Source: Anolis sagrei
Taxonomy: Eukaryota; Chordata; Lepidosauria; Squamata; Anolidae
Direction of reading: 5' to 3'
Assembly (NCBI RefSeq): GCF_037176765.1
Contig: NC_090025.1
Span: forward strand, 75,803,545 to 75,867,544
DNA length: 64,000 nucleotides
The notes under the pieces were generated by a model. The model saw nothing but the letters and a program-made list of their open reading frames with translations, did no database searches and had not been told where the DNA came from. The position numbers were made by a program, and so were the translations under genes. Shown here piece after piece: positions 32,619 through 42,758 of the stretch (the stretch's first letter is position 1; the number at the start of each line of letters is the position of its first letter).

Positions 32619-32760
32619 CGTAGAAGAGCCAGCCCAGCCCTGGAGGAAGGGGCGCTTAAGTAGGAGGCCAAGGGGCGGGGCGCCCCCCCCCCCAAAGAGG
32701 GTCACTCGGAACAGCTGACCTTGCCTTCCCTGGAGTCAAGAGGGTGGCTGCAAAAAGGCC
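31894..32760. promoter_or_regulatory. ZAR1: CpG-island-like region over ZAR1 exon 1 and start
   Basis: Strongly GC- and CpG-rich against AT-rich surroundings. It covers exon 1 and about 100 bases upstream. Upstream of the ATG on the - strand lie a TTAA-containing TATA-like TACTTAAG (32656-32663), a GC box region (CCGCCCC near 32676-32682) and an E-box CAGCTG at 32712-32717. E-boxes are known sites for oocyte factors such as FIGLA; their use here is inference. Confidence 0.6.
31926..32618 (-). CDS. ZAR1: ZAR1 exon 1
   Basis: Encodes residues 1-231, ending KTRVRFQ with donor CAG/gtgggt on the - strand. GC-rich and CpG-rich, with a glycine run and a Glu-rich tail. Penelope-derived sequence begins about 30 bases into the intron. 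Confidence 0.94.
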
Positions 32761-33042
32761 TATTACTCAATGAAGTCTACCTTCCCTTAAAGCAGTGTTT
32801 CTCAACCTGGGGGTCAGGACCCCTGGGGGGGGGCATGAGGGGGTTTGAGAGGGGTCGCCAAAGACCACCAGAAAACACACATTTAATAATAATAATAATA
32901 ATAACAATGTGGCTGCAAAAAGGCCTACTCAATGAAGTCTACCGTCACTTAAAGCAGTGTTTCTCAACCTGGGGGTCGGGACCCTGTGGGGGGGCATGGG
33001 GGGTTTGAGAGGGGTCGCCAAAGACCACCAGAAAACACACAT

Positions 33043-33084
<42 letters not shown>

Positions 33085-33217
33085 TGGCTGCAAAAAGCCC
33101 TCCTCAATGAAGTCTACCTTCCCTTAAAGCAGTGTTTCTCAACCTGGGGGTCGGGACCCTGTGGGGGGGCATGGGGGGTTTGAGAGGGGTCGCCAAAGAC
33201 CACCAGAAAACACACAT

Positions 33218-33259
<42 letters not shown>

Positions 33260-33395
33260 TGGCTGCAAAAAGCCCTCCTCAATGAAGTCTACCTTCCCTT
33301 AAAGCAGTGTTTCTCAACCTGGGGGTCGGGACCCCTGGGGGGGGGGCATGAGGGGGTTTGAGAGGGGTCGCCAAAGACCACCAGAAAACACACAT

Positions 33396-33443
<48 letters not shown>

Positions 33444-33578
33444 TGGCTGCAAAAAGGCCTACTCAATGAAGTCTACCTTCCCTTAAAGCTGTGTTTCTCA
33501 ACCTGGGGGTCGGGACCCCTGGGGGGGGGCATAAGGGGGTTTGAGAGGGGTCGCCAAAGAACACCAGAAAACACACAT

Positions 33579-33623
<45 letters not shown>

Positions 33624-33757
33624 TGGCTGCAAAAAGGCCTACTCAATGAAGTCTACCTTCACTTAAAGCAGAGTTTCTCAACCTGGGGGTCGGGACCCCT
33701 GGGGGGGGCATGAGGGGGTTTGAGAGGGGTCGCCAAAGAACACCAGAAAACACACAT

Positions 33758-33808
<51 letters not shown>

Positions 33809-33922
33809 TGGCTGCAAAAAGGCCTACTCAATGAAGTCTACCTTCCCTTAAAGCTGTGTTTCTCAACCTGGGGGTCGGGAGGGGGTTTGAGAGGAGTCGC
33901 CAAAGACCACCAGAAAACACAC

Positions 33923-33966
<44 letters not shown>

Positions 33967-34194
33967 CGGCTGCAAAAAGGCCTACTCAATGAAGTCTTCT
34001 TTCCCTTAAAGCAGTGTTTCTCAACCTTGGGGTCGGGAAGCCTGGGGGGGGGGGGCATAAGGGGGTTTGAGAGGGGTCGCCAAAGACCACCAGAAAACAC
34101 ACATTTAATAATAACTAGCTGTGCCCTGCCACGCGTTGCTGTGGCCTATAGTAAAACTTATCAAAGTTGAGGTAGATATCTGGACTATTATGAA

Positions 34195-34800
34195 AGAGAG
34201 GTACCTACCTATTCCTTCCCCCTTTTCCTCCCCCTTTCTCTCCTTTCTTCCTACTCTACCTCTTTCTTTCTTTCCTTCTTTCACTACTTGGTTTCATCCT
34301 TCTCTCTTTCCTTCATTCCCTGCCCCTTTCTTCCTTTGCCTTTCTTCCCTCCCTGTTTGCTTCCTTCTTTCACTTTTTATTTCCTTTTATTTCACCACCA
34401 TCATAACAATAACAATAATGCAATGCATTGCCTCTGGGACCTGACACCTCTCCCATTCCCCCTAAAAGGGTCTCAGAGGAATAATAGCATCATCATAATA
34501 ATAGAAATAACAACCTTTACCCACCACGTGTTGCTGTGGCCAATCTTCCCTCTTTCTCTCCTTCTTTCCCTCCTTCCTTCCTTCCTTCCCTCCCATCTTT
34601 CCTTCTCCTCTTCTTTCTCTATCTCTTTCCTTCCTTCCCCCTTTTTCTTTCTTTTCTGCTGTCTCTCTTTTCTTTCCTTCCATCTTTCCTTTTCTTTCCT
34701 TTTCTTCTTCCTTCTTTCTCTAACTTTCCTTCCTTCCCCCTTTTTCTTTACCTCCCTTTCTCTTTCTTCCTTCTTTCCTTCCTTCCTGTCTTTCCTAGAT
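34195..34800 (+). repeat. polypyrimidine tract (CTTT/CCTT), about 600 bp
   Basis: Strongly strand-asymmetric C/T sequence with runs such as CTTCCTTCCTTCC, interrupted at 34380-34545. Lies inside the Helitron. Long reading frames on either strand here are low-complexity artefacts. Confidence 0.9.
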
Positions 34801-34874
34801 TTTGACAGGGCGGGAAGGGGCGGGGTGGGGTTTGGAGGGGGCGTGAAGTAAAAGGAGGTAAGATTGGGGTGGGG

Positions 34875-35145
34875 GAGTGATGGAGCGTGGGGTTGTGTGT
34901 GTGTGTGCAGCGGCGGGGGGTGTGATGGAGCGTGGGGTGGTGTGTGTGTGTGCGGCGGCGGGGGGAGTGGGGTTGCGTGTGTGCGTGCGGCGGCGGGGGG
35001 AGTGATGGAGCGTGGGGTTGCGTGTGTGTGTGCGGCGGCGGGGAAGTGATGGAGTGTGGGGTTGCGTGTGTGTGTGCGGCGGCGGGGGGAGTGATGGAGT
35101 GTGGGGTTGTGTGTGTGTGTGCGGCAGGGGTGTGTGTGTGTGCGG
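34875..35145 (+). repeat. G/T-rich minisatellite, about 45-bp unit
   Basis: About six units of GATGGAGCGTGGGGTTG, then (TG)n, then CGGCGGGGG (unit starts near 34879, 34923, 35003, 35048 and 35093). High G content on the + strand. Inside the Helitron. Confidence 0.88.
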
Positions 35146-35266
35146 GAAGCGGCGCGGCGGGGCTTGGAGCGGGCATGGTTTCCGCAGAGGGAACGTTGGC
35201 CGGAAGGGCATGTGCGCGCGCCAGGGAACTTGCGGCTGGGCGCCAATGCGCATGCTCAGTTATTTT

Positions 35267-36165
35267 GCCGTTTTGTGAGTGTGTTGTTGTGTTGTTTTTC
35301 AATTTGAGTAGATATGTTTGTACCTTGTGGGTTGTGTTATGGGCATGGGAATTTTGGTTAAGTTTCGTTGGGGGTTTTTTGAGTTTTGTTTTTTTGCCAT
35401 TTTGAGTGTGTTGTTGTGTTGTTTTTCATTTTGAGTAGATATGTTTGTACCTTGTGGGTTGTGTTATGAGCATGGGAATTTTGGTTAAGTTTCGTTGGGG
35501 TTTTTTTGAGTTTTATTCTTTTGCCGTTTTGTGAGTGTGTTGTGTTGTTTTTCATTTTGAGTAGATATGTTTGTACCTTGTGGGTTGTGTTATGGGCATG
35601 GGAATTTTGGTTAAGTTTCGTTGGGGGATTTTTGAGTTTTGTTGTTTTGCCGTTTTGTGAGTGTGTTGTTGTGTTGTTTTTCATTTTGAGTAGATATGTT
35701 TGTACCTTGTGGGTTATGAGCATGGAAATTTTGGTTAAGTTTCGTTGGGGTTTTTTTGAGTTTTATTCTTTTGCCGTTTTGTGAGTGTGTTGTTGTGTTG
35801 TTTTTCATTTTGAGTAGATATGTTTGTACCTTGTGGGTTGTGTTATGGGCATGGGAGTTTTGGTTAAGTTTCGTTGGGGGATTTTTGAGTTTTGTTGTTT
35901 TGCCGTTTTGTGAGTGTGTTGTTGTGTTGTTTTTCATTTTCAGTAGATATGTTTGTACCTTGTGGGTTGTGTTATGGGCATGGGAATTTTGGTTAAGTTT
36001 CGTTGGGGGATTTTTGAGTTTTGTTGTTTTGCCGTTTTGTGAGTGTGTTGTTGTGTTGTTTTTCATTTTGAGTAGATATGTTTGTACCTTGTGGGTTGTG
36101 TAATGGGCATGGAAATTTTGGTTAAGTTTCGTTGGGGGGTTTTTGAGTTTTGTTTCCTCGTTGGA
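35267..36165 (+). repeat. 127-bp satellite, seven units, inside the Helitron
   Basis: Repeated unit GCCGTTTTGTGAGTGTGTTG, GTTTTTCATTTTGAGTAGAT, ATGTTTGTACCTTGTGGGTT, AAGTTTCGTTGGGG, beginning near 35267, 35396, 35523, 35649, 35772, 35901 and 36030. Spacing 123-129. Units are nearly identical. Confidence 0.95.
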
Positions 36166-36191
36166 TGCCCCTAACAAATTTATATATATAG

Positions 36192-36230
<39 letters not shown>

Positions 36231-36362
36231 TGGCTGCAAAAAGGCCTACTCAATGAAGTCTACCTTCACTTAAAGCAGTGTTTCTCAACCTGGGGGTCGG
36301 GACCCCTGGGGGGGGGCATGAGGAGTTTGAGAGGGGTTGCCAAAGACTACCAGAAAACACAC

Positions 36363-36412
<50 letters not shown>

Positions 36413-36457
36413 TGGCTGCAAAAAGCCCTACTCAATGAAGTCTACCTTCATTTAAAG

Positions 36458-37488
36458 CAGTGTTTCTCAACCTGGGGGTCGGGACCCCTGGGGGGGGCAT
36501 GAGGGGGTTTGAGAGGGGTCGCCAAAGACCACCAGAAAACACACATTTAATAATAATAATAATAATAATATATAAATGCTCTGTGCATAATGAGTACCTT
36601 AAAAACAAAAGAACCAATGAACGAAATCACACCAAATTTGGCAACAAAAGTCTCACAACACAAGGAGAGACCATCACTCACAAATATAGATTTTGTCATT
36701 TGGGAGTTGTAGTTGCTGGGATTTATAGTTGACCTACAATCAGAGGCGGCCCTAGGTAATTTTCAACGGTAAGCAAAAGTATTTTGGCACCCCCCCCCCT
36801 CAATCACTGATATATATTTTCTGTTCATCGTGAGTGTTCTGTGTGCCATATTTGGTTCAATTCCATCACTGGTGGAGTTCAGAATGCTCTTTGATTGCAG
36901 GTGAACTATACATCCCAGTAACTACAACTCGCATATGTCAAGGTCTGTTTTTCCTCAAGAGCGCCCCTGGGCAAAATCAACTATACTGCGAATGCTTACT
37001 TTGCGTAATGCGTTGAGCCGCCCCTGCCTACAATCAAAGAGCATACTGAACTCCACCACCGATGGAATTTAACTAGCCTTGGCACACAGAACTACTGTGA
37101 CCAAGAGAAAATACTGGAAGGGTTTGATGGGCATTGACCTTGAGTTTTGGACTTGTAGTTCACCTATATCCAGAGAGCACTGTGGACTCACGCAATGGTG
37201 GATCTGGACCATACTTGGCACAAATACTGAATATGTGCAAATGTGAACATTGGTGGAACCTGGGGAAAATAGACCTTGACTTTTGGGAGTTGTAGTTGCT
37301 AGGATTTATAGTTCATTACAATCAAAGAACATTCCGAACTCAACCAACGATAGAATTGGCTCAAACATCCCACATGGAATCGCCATGACCATCAGAAAAT
37401 ACTGTGTTTTCTGATGGTCTTTGGCAACCCCTCCGACATCCCTTCGCAACCCCCTCAGGGGTCCCGACCCCCAGGTTGAGAAACACTG
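36458..37488. mobile_element. hAT-ended element, 1.03 kb, source of the junction array
   Basis: Left terminus CAGTGTTTCTCAACCTGGGG at 36458 and its reverse complement ending ...GAGAAACACTG at 37488. The flanks CCTTAAAG (in the array units) and CCTTAAGC (37489-37496) fit an 8-bp target duplication with a small change. The inside shares modules with the Helitron at 20493. It contains an (AAT)n run at 36550 and a second hAT MITE at 36741-37026. No transposase coding. Confidence 0.82.
36741..37026. mobile_element. hAT MITE, 286 bp, perfect 8-bp TSD
   Basis: Termini CAGAGGCGGCCCTAGG and ...GAGCCGCCCCTG form a terminal inverted repeat. Exact direct repeat CCTACAAT at 36733-36740 and 37027-37034. 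Inserted in the larger hAT-ended element. Confidence 0.93.
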
Positions 37489-37547
37489 CCTTAAGCCAAG
37501 AAGAGCCCCTTGGCTTTGCAGCTTCCCAACCATAACAATGGAATGCT

Positions 37548-37672
37548 TGAGCCCCTTCCATGCAGCTGTATAAAATCTACATTGAGCTGGATTATATGGC
37601 AGTGCGGACAGTTTTAAGCAGATATTGTAGGATTTTCTGCCTTGATATTCTGGGCTGTGTGGAAGGGCCTTT
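37548..37672. mobile_element. palindromic MITE (CCCTTCCACACAGC family)
   Basis: GAGCCCCTTCCATGCAGCTG at the left and GGCTGTGTGGAAGGGCC at the right, with TATGGCAGTG in the middle. Confidence 0.75.
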
Positions 37673-37696
37673 GGCGTCTTTTAGGCCTGTTCCTCA

Positions 37697-37916
37697 GGTC
37701 ATAGAATCGTAAGGTTGGAAGAGACCTCATGGGCCATCCAAGTCCAACCCCCTGCAAAGAAAGCAGGAATATTGCATTCAAAGCACCCCTGACAGATGGC
37801 CATCCAGCCTCTGTTTAAAAGCTTCCAAAGAAGGAGCCTCCACCACACTTCGGGGCGGAGAGTTCCACTGCTGAACAGCTCTCACAGTCAGGAAGTTCTT
37901 CCTAAAGGTCATTTAA
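37697..37916 (-). mobile_element. CR1 LINE 3' end
   Basis: On the - strand: GAAGAACTTCCTGACTGTGA, GAGCTGTTCAGCAGTGGAAC, AGAGGCTGGATGGCCATCTG, then CTTCCAACCTTACGATTCTA. This is the classic CR1 end-of-ORF2 and 3' UTR. 5'-truncated. Confidence 0.92.
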
Positions 37917-37945
37917 GGGCCCTGATTCTGAAAGCTGGATTAGAT

Positions 37946-38153
37946 TTGTTTGTTTGTTTGTTTGTTTGTTTACGACATTTATATGCCGCCCTTCTCACCC
38001 CGAAGGGGACTCAGAGCGACTTACAAGTATAAAGTAAATAAAGGTAAAGGTTGTCCCCTGACATTAAGTCCAGTCATGTCTGACTCTGAGGTGTGGTGCT
38101 CATCTCCATTTCTAAGCCGAAGAGCTGGTGTTGTCCATAGACACCTCCAAGGT
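37946..38153 (-). mobile_element. L2-like tail followed by family A SINE tail
   Basis: 37946-38037 has the tail phrases GCCGCCCTTCTCACCCCGAA and GGGGACTCAGAGCG. 38038-38153 has the 3' end of a family A SINE (CCCCTGACATTAAGTCCAG, AGAGCTGGTGTTGTCCATAG). Both are - strand fragments. Confidence 0.75.
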
Positions 38154-39540
38154 CTGATATTCCAGTTCAAAGCAGATATTGTGGAATTTTCTTCCTTGAT
38201 ATTCTGGGTTATAGGGCTGTGTGGAAGGGCTTCTAAAATATCAAGGCAGAAAATCCCACAATATCTGCTTTGAGGTGGGTTATCTGAGTCCACACTCAGA
38301 TAATGTGGGATTTCCTGCCTTGACATCCTGGAATATAGGGCTGTGTGGAAGGGGCTTCAGATAATCCAGCTCAAAGCAGATACTGGGGTTATCTGCCTTG
38401 ATATTCTGGGTTATATGGCTGTGTGGAAGGGCCCTTGGTGTCTTTTAGGTCTGTTCTTCAGATCATTTAGGGGACCTGATTCTGAAAGCTGCATTAGATC
38501 AACCACATCAGCTCTAGTCTCTTAAAGGTCCCTTCTACACTGCCATATAAAATCCAGATCATCTGCTTTGAACTGGATTATATGACAGTGTAGACTCGGG
38601 GCCCTTCAACGCAGCCATATAATTCAGAATATCAAGGCAGATAACTCACAATAACTGCTTTGAATTGGGTTATCTGAGTCCACGCTGCTATTTGTGGATT
38701 TTATACAGTTCTGTAGAAGGAACCGCACATAATCCATTTCAAAGTAGATAATGTGGATCATCTGCTTTGGTAATCTGGATTGTCCTTCTTTTGGAGTCCC
38801 TTTCAAATCTATGATACTATATCTCTGCGTGTGAATCATATCTATCTATCTATCTCTATAGCTGGATGGCTATAATCCATTTCAAAGTAGATAATGTGGA
38901 TCATCTGCTTTGGTAATCTGGATTATATGGCAGTGTTAAAGGACATAGTTTTCTATGGGGAAGAACACTGGTAGGTGGCATATGTTTATCCCAAAAACTA
39001 AATGATAGAGGAAAACTGACTCCATTTTTGGAATCAGCAGATCAAAGATACCCAGAAACAGGTCAAAGACCCCTTTCACACAGCTGAATAAAATCCATTA
39101 TCTGCTTTGAACTGGAATGTATGGCAATGTGGACTTAAATATCCCAGTTCAAAGCAGATATTGTGGGATTTTCTACTTTGATATTCTGGGTTATATGGCT
39201 GTGTGGAAGGACCCTAACATTTGAAGCACCAGAATGAAGGGCTGGACCGACACTGCCCTATATCCCTGGATTTGATCCCAGATTATCTGATTTGAACTGG
39301 ATTATATGAGGCTCCTTCCACACAGCTGTATAAAATCCACATTGAAGTGGATTATCTGCCAGATTGGATTCATATATCCAGTTCAAAGCAGATGGTATGA
39401 ATTATCTGCCTTGATATTCTGGATTATATGGCTGTGTGGGAGGGCCCTGAGTCTACACTGCCAGATAATCTGGAATAAGTGGATAATCTTGGATCAGATC
39501 CTGGGATATAGGGGCAGTGTACATCCAGCCTGGGTTGGCC
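38154..39540. repeat. cluster of overlapping palindromic MITEs
   Basis: At least seven copies or half copies of the CCCTTCCACACAGC family (ends near 38237, 38354, 38437, 38600, 39065, 39212, 39303 and 39440). They are mixed with CCTATATCCCAGGATC family pieces near 39218-39300 and 39445-39533. Repeated phrases: TCAAAGCAGAT, CTTGATATTCTGGGTTATA, CTGTGTGGAAGGGC. Nested insertion of one family into itself is likely. Confidence 0.8.
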
Positions 39541-39925
39541 AGTAAATAGCAGAGAATGGTTAGTGTGCTTTCCATATTGAATGTGTGTGTGTTACACTAC
39601 TTCAGAGATGCTCAAGCTTTTACATGGAAGTAAGGGCCATTGGACACAGTGGTGCTTACTTCTGAGTATTCATACAGCCTGGCTTGCATGACTTCCAAAA
39701 TCCAAAGCTTTCAGACTAGTTTCAGAAGTTTCTAGGGTGTAATTTTGTTGATAGCACTGTTGTCCCTTTCTTAGAGGCTATTTGTTCACTTTTTGAAATA
39801 CAGACTGTCCCAAAAGTTGCCATATGTAGGGGAACTGGGAAACGGTAGCTAAATGTACCTTTATTTACAAAATATTCATTACAACCTTTTGCACCATGTT
39901 GCATATCTGAAAATATTAAAATATA

Positions 39926-40222
39926 ACACTATGTAACACAATTTGAAAACTTTTCTGTTCATGGTTTGAATGTATTATTTCCTGTTTAACTGTGAGGTAC
40001 TTACTTTGAAAGTAGTTCTTCTACTCCAGAAACTTCCTTTTTTGTGGCACCACAAACTATGCTGAATTAGTTGATTATGAGAGAAAAACTAGAGCAAAGT
40101 GTGCTGCAGGATGTCCCACAAAAACAAAGTTTTTGCAGCTGAACAAACTTTTCCCATGTTTAATAATAGGACCAACTAGGAAATGACATTTGTAACCCAG
40201 GAACAAAAATAGTGTCACATAG
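39926..40222. mobile_element. TA-type palindromic MITE, intact copy of about 297 bp
   Basis: Left ACACTATGTAACACAATTTG, right ACAAAAATAGTGTCACATAG, both beside TA. Internal ACTCCAGAAACTTC, GGATGTCCCACAAAAACAAA and CCTGTTTAACTG as in sister copies. Confidence 0.8.
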
Positions 40223-40407
40223 TATAATATAATAATATATGAGTTTGTTATTTTTTTTCTATGTATGGAGACTTCTGGGTATTATGTTTTCTTTTAGCCC
40301 AGCTCAAAAGATCTATACATACTTACCTGGGAGTAAATGCCATTTAAAGCCACTGGATGTACTACTGAGTAGGCATTTTACTATAGTAACTTAAGTAAAT
40401 CTCAGTA

Positions 40408-40561
40408 AGGCCCCTTCCAGACAGGCCCTATATCCCAGGATCTGATCCCAGGTTTTCTGTTTATCCCAGATTATCTGGCAGTGTGGACTCGTATAATTCA
40501 GTTTTAAGCAGAAACCTGGGATCAGATCCTAGTGATATAGGGCCTGTCTGGAAGGGTCCTA
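40408..40561. mobile_element. palindromic MITE with TAA flanks
   Basis: GGCCCCTTCCAGACAGGCCC at the left, GGGCCTGTCTGGAAGGGTCC at the right, TAA on both sides. A 3-bp TAA duplication suggests PIF/Harbinger-like origin; that assignment is inference. Confidence 0.8.
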
Positions 40562-40692
40562 AATTCCATTAAAATGGGAATTTACTATCTGATGAATACC
40601 CTTTGTGACCAAGAAAACCTAGGCTTGATTCCCATGCAGTTACTTTGGCTGTTAGTATGGAAACTTCACAGGAAACTTCCAGTCATTTAGAA

Positions 40693-40914
40693 AAATAGAA
40701 TCATAGAATCATAGAGTTGGAAGAGACCTTGTCGGCCATCCAGTCCACCCCCCTGCGCAGAAGCAGAAAAATCGCATTCAAAGCACCCCCGATAGATGGC
40801 CATCCAGCCTCTGTTTAAAAGCCTTCAAAGAAGGAGCCTCCACCACACTCCGGGACAGAAAGTTCCATTGCTGAACAGCTCTCACAGTCAGGAAGTTCTT
40901 CCTCATGTTCAGAT
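40693..40914 (-). mobile_element. CR1 LINE 3' end with octamer tail
   Basis: Same CR1 3' end as 37697. It terminates on the - strand in the CR1 octamer repeat ATTCTATGATTCTAT. 5'-truncated. Confidence 0.93.
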
Positions 40915-41809
40915 GGAATCTCCTAGACATAATTTAGATACCACTATGACCTTTCCACCTTTTGGTATCTTCAGTTAAAGTGGTTGTAATGGTGCAAAGT
41001 GCAACCCTCGAAATGAAGTTAGACTCCAATTCCCGTCAGCCCTAAATAGTTAGTATTGACAAATGCTAGGATTTGCAATCTATGCTAGGCTGCATTTTGC
41101 CCATCCCTAAACTAAGGCATCTCTTGTGCAACAGAGCTAGAAAAGACCCTTGGCTGACATGTTGGAGAAGTAGAAACTATTTTTAGAGCTCCAACGTAAT
41201 TGGAAATTTGTTTCAGAATGAAAAGAGGTCTCATCATTCTTCATTCCCTCAAAACAACTGGTTGCTCTAATCTCAATTAGATGACGCGGGCAGTCTCTCA
41301 TTCAACCTCCTAATGCCTTGATATGTTTGGAAGAAATTTAATTACTGATTATTATACACAACATTAGTTCAACCCTTCCACATACATAAAAGCTGAACAA
41401 TATGCAAGATACACGACTTTGGGTTTTTGAAATGGTAAATGTGGTAGATGACATTCAATTACACTTGACAAATATGGTCACTGTTTCATCCTTGTGCTAC
41501 TTATCTTTCCTCCAATTCTTGCACGTTGCCTTAAAAGCTCCCTCGTTTCTATGTGTAACCCTGATGCTTGTTCGTTATCTCTGTGTTACATCGATGGTGA
41601 CTTGTGATCCTCTGCAATAGTAGCTGCAGTGGTTCTGAATTGTTATACGTGGAGAAAAATACAGATTTGGTTGCAAACCATGTAAACTGAGGAAATCAAG
41701 ATTACAGCAACTGGTTAACACTGTTGTCCCCTCTCCATACATCTTCTTTCCCTGGTTAACCAGTCTGCTATGCTGGTCTTAAAATGGGATTTCCCAATAG
41801 TTCCTTCCT
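40915..41809. other. ZAR1-SLC10A4 intergenic / SLC10A4 3' UTR, no element
   Basis: The last part (about 41110-41809) is repeat-free and probably holds the SLC10A4 3' UTR. I saw no canonical AATAAA on the - strand close by. A faint palindromic MITE trace lies at 41000-41110. Confidence 0.4.
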
Positions 41810-42328
41810 CTACAGAGCAGTCTGTGTTGGTTCCATCTGCATTGAATCATGGCCCTCAGCAATCACTGTGCCATAGGAAGTCTCTGGCACGTCTTCTTCC
41901 TTGAGTTTCTTGTAAGAAATGTCTGTATCTTCATCTTCGCCCACTAGAGGTTCTTGTTTATAAGAGTCCTTGCCATATATCTTGTAGATTAATACAATCA
42001 GGCCGGCTTCTGCTGCCTGGAAGAGGGCATACATTAATGGAAACATGTACATGGGCCCAATGAGCTCTGGAGGAAAAGTCAACTTGAGTATAGCGGTGCA
42101 AAGCTGTACGTTCTGGCATCCGGTCTCCAATGACACTGTCCTCTTACAGTGGGGTGGCAAACGGAATAAGGACGCTACGCCATAACCGCAGCCATATCCT
42201 GCCAAGGGCATCAGCACGGCTACTACATAGACAGTGGCAGGAATAGTGGCCAGCAGTTCTGGACCCAGCATGGTACCCGTGAGAATGAAAAGGATAACCA
42301 GGGACAACAGGAGAAACCACAAAGACAC
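41810..42328 (-). CDS. SLC10A4: SLC10A4 exon 3 (last)
   Basis: 172 codons from VSLWFLLLSLVILFILTGTM to ...MQMEPTQTAL and TAG (41810-41812). Acceptor ttgctag before GTG. Holds four or five membrane helices and the acidic C-tail. Confidence 0.95.
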   Translation of the reverse strand: MSLWFLLLSLVILFILTGTMLGPELLATIPATVYVVAVLMPLAGYGCGYGVASLFRLPPHCKRTVSLETGCQNVQLCTAILKLTFPPELIGPMYMFPLMYALFQAAEAGLIVLIYKIYGKDSYKQEPLVGEDEDTDISYKKLKEEDVPETSYGTVIAEGHDSMQMEPTQTAL

Positions 42329-42712
42329 CTAGCAAGGAAAACAATGGATGAGAAAGAGCAGCACCTTTTAAAATATTGCACTTCATTATATCAATTACTC
42401 TACAGACACAATAATTCCTTCCCCTCCTCTAAGTCTCTGGATGCCTCACCTCAAAAAGCTGAAAAACGATTTGAAATAGTCAATATTGGATTGCTGTGAG
42501 TTTTCCAGGCCATGTTCCAGAAGCATTCTCTCCGGATGTTTCACCCACATCTGTGGCTGGCATCTTCAGAAGTTGTGAGGTCCTCGTGTGGGTGAAACGT
42601 CAGGAGAGAATGTTTCTGGAACATGACCATATAGCCCAGAAAACTTACGGCAACCCAGTGAGTCCAGCCAGGAAAGCCTTCGACAACACATAATTAATAT
42701 TGCTTGCCACAC

Positions 42713-42758
<46 letters not shown>

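Larger units (their letters stand above)
34115..36192 (-). mobile_element. non-autonomous Helitron, 2.08 kb, in an (AAT)n tract
   Basis: On the - strand it starts TCTATATATATAAATTTG after A (36193) and ends with the hairpin GCCACAGCAACGCGTGGC (34128-34145), nine bases, then CTAG before T (34114). Removing it restores an unbroken in-phase (AAT)n, so the ends are exact and there is no target duplication, as expected for a Helitron. No Rep/helicase coding. The inside holds a polypyrimidine region, a G/T minisatellite and a 127-bp satellite, listed separately. A second hairpin-like CCACGTGTTGCTGTGGCC at 34523-34540 suggests an older nested terminus. Confidence 0.93.
32743..36553 (+). repeat. ten-unit tandem array of a host-hAT junction, 5' of ZAR1
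   Basis: Ten units start (GGCTGCAAAAAG) at 32745, 32911, 33085, 33261, 33445, 33625, 33810, 33968, 36232 and 36413, spaced about 158-186 bases once the Helitron is removed. Each unit has a 48-bp non-repetitive part (CTCAATGAAGTCTACCTTCC, CTTAAAG), then about 80 bases of hAT left end (CAGTGTTTCTCAACCTGGGG, GTCGCCAAAGACCACCAGAA), then (AAT)n of variable length. Units differ by only a few bases, so the amplification is recent. The unit nearest ZAR1 has a TTA insertion not shared by the others. Confidence 0.92.

Noticed and set aside
31860-32663. 267-codon + strand frame opposite ZAR1 exon 1
   Set aside because: Antisense shadow of the GC-rich exon; starts in Penelope-derived sequence and has no family similarity.
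34473-35302. Long - strand reading frames rich in His, Thr, Pro and Lys/Glu
   Set aside because: They translate the G/T minisatellite and polypyrimidine tract of a Helitron; low complexity in every frame and no conserved domain.
35358-36177. Repetitive - strand frame that looks like a repeat protein
   Set aside because: It is the 127-bp satellite read in a frame without stops; the amino-acid repeat follows the DNA unit, with variable frame across units.
32986-36435. Reading frames with polyisoleucine or polyasparagine runs
   Set aside because: These are translated (AAT)n or (ATT)n microsatellites.
32880-36570. Regularly spaced direct repeats, at first sight like a CRISPR array
   Set aside because: The units are 158-186 bases, contain a hAT end and an (AAT)n microsatellite, and lack unique spacers. 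This is a eukaryotic tandem array.
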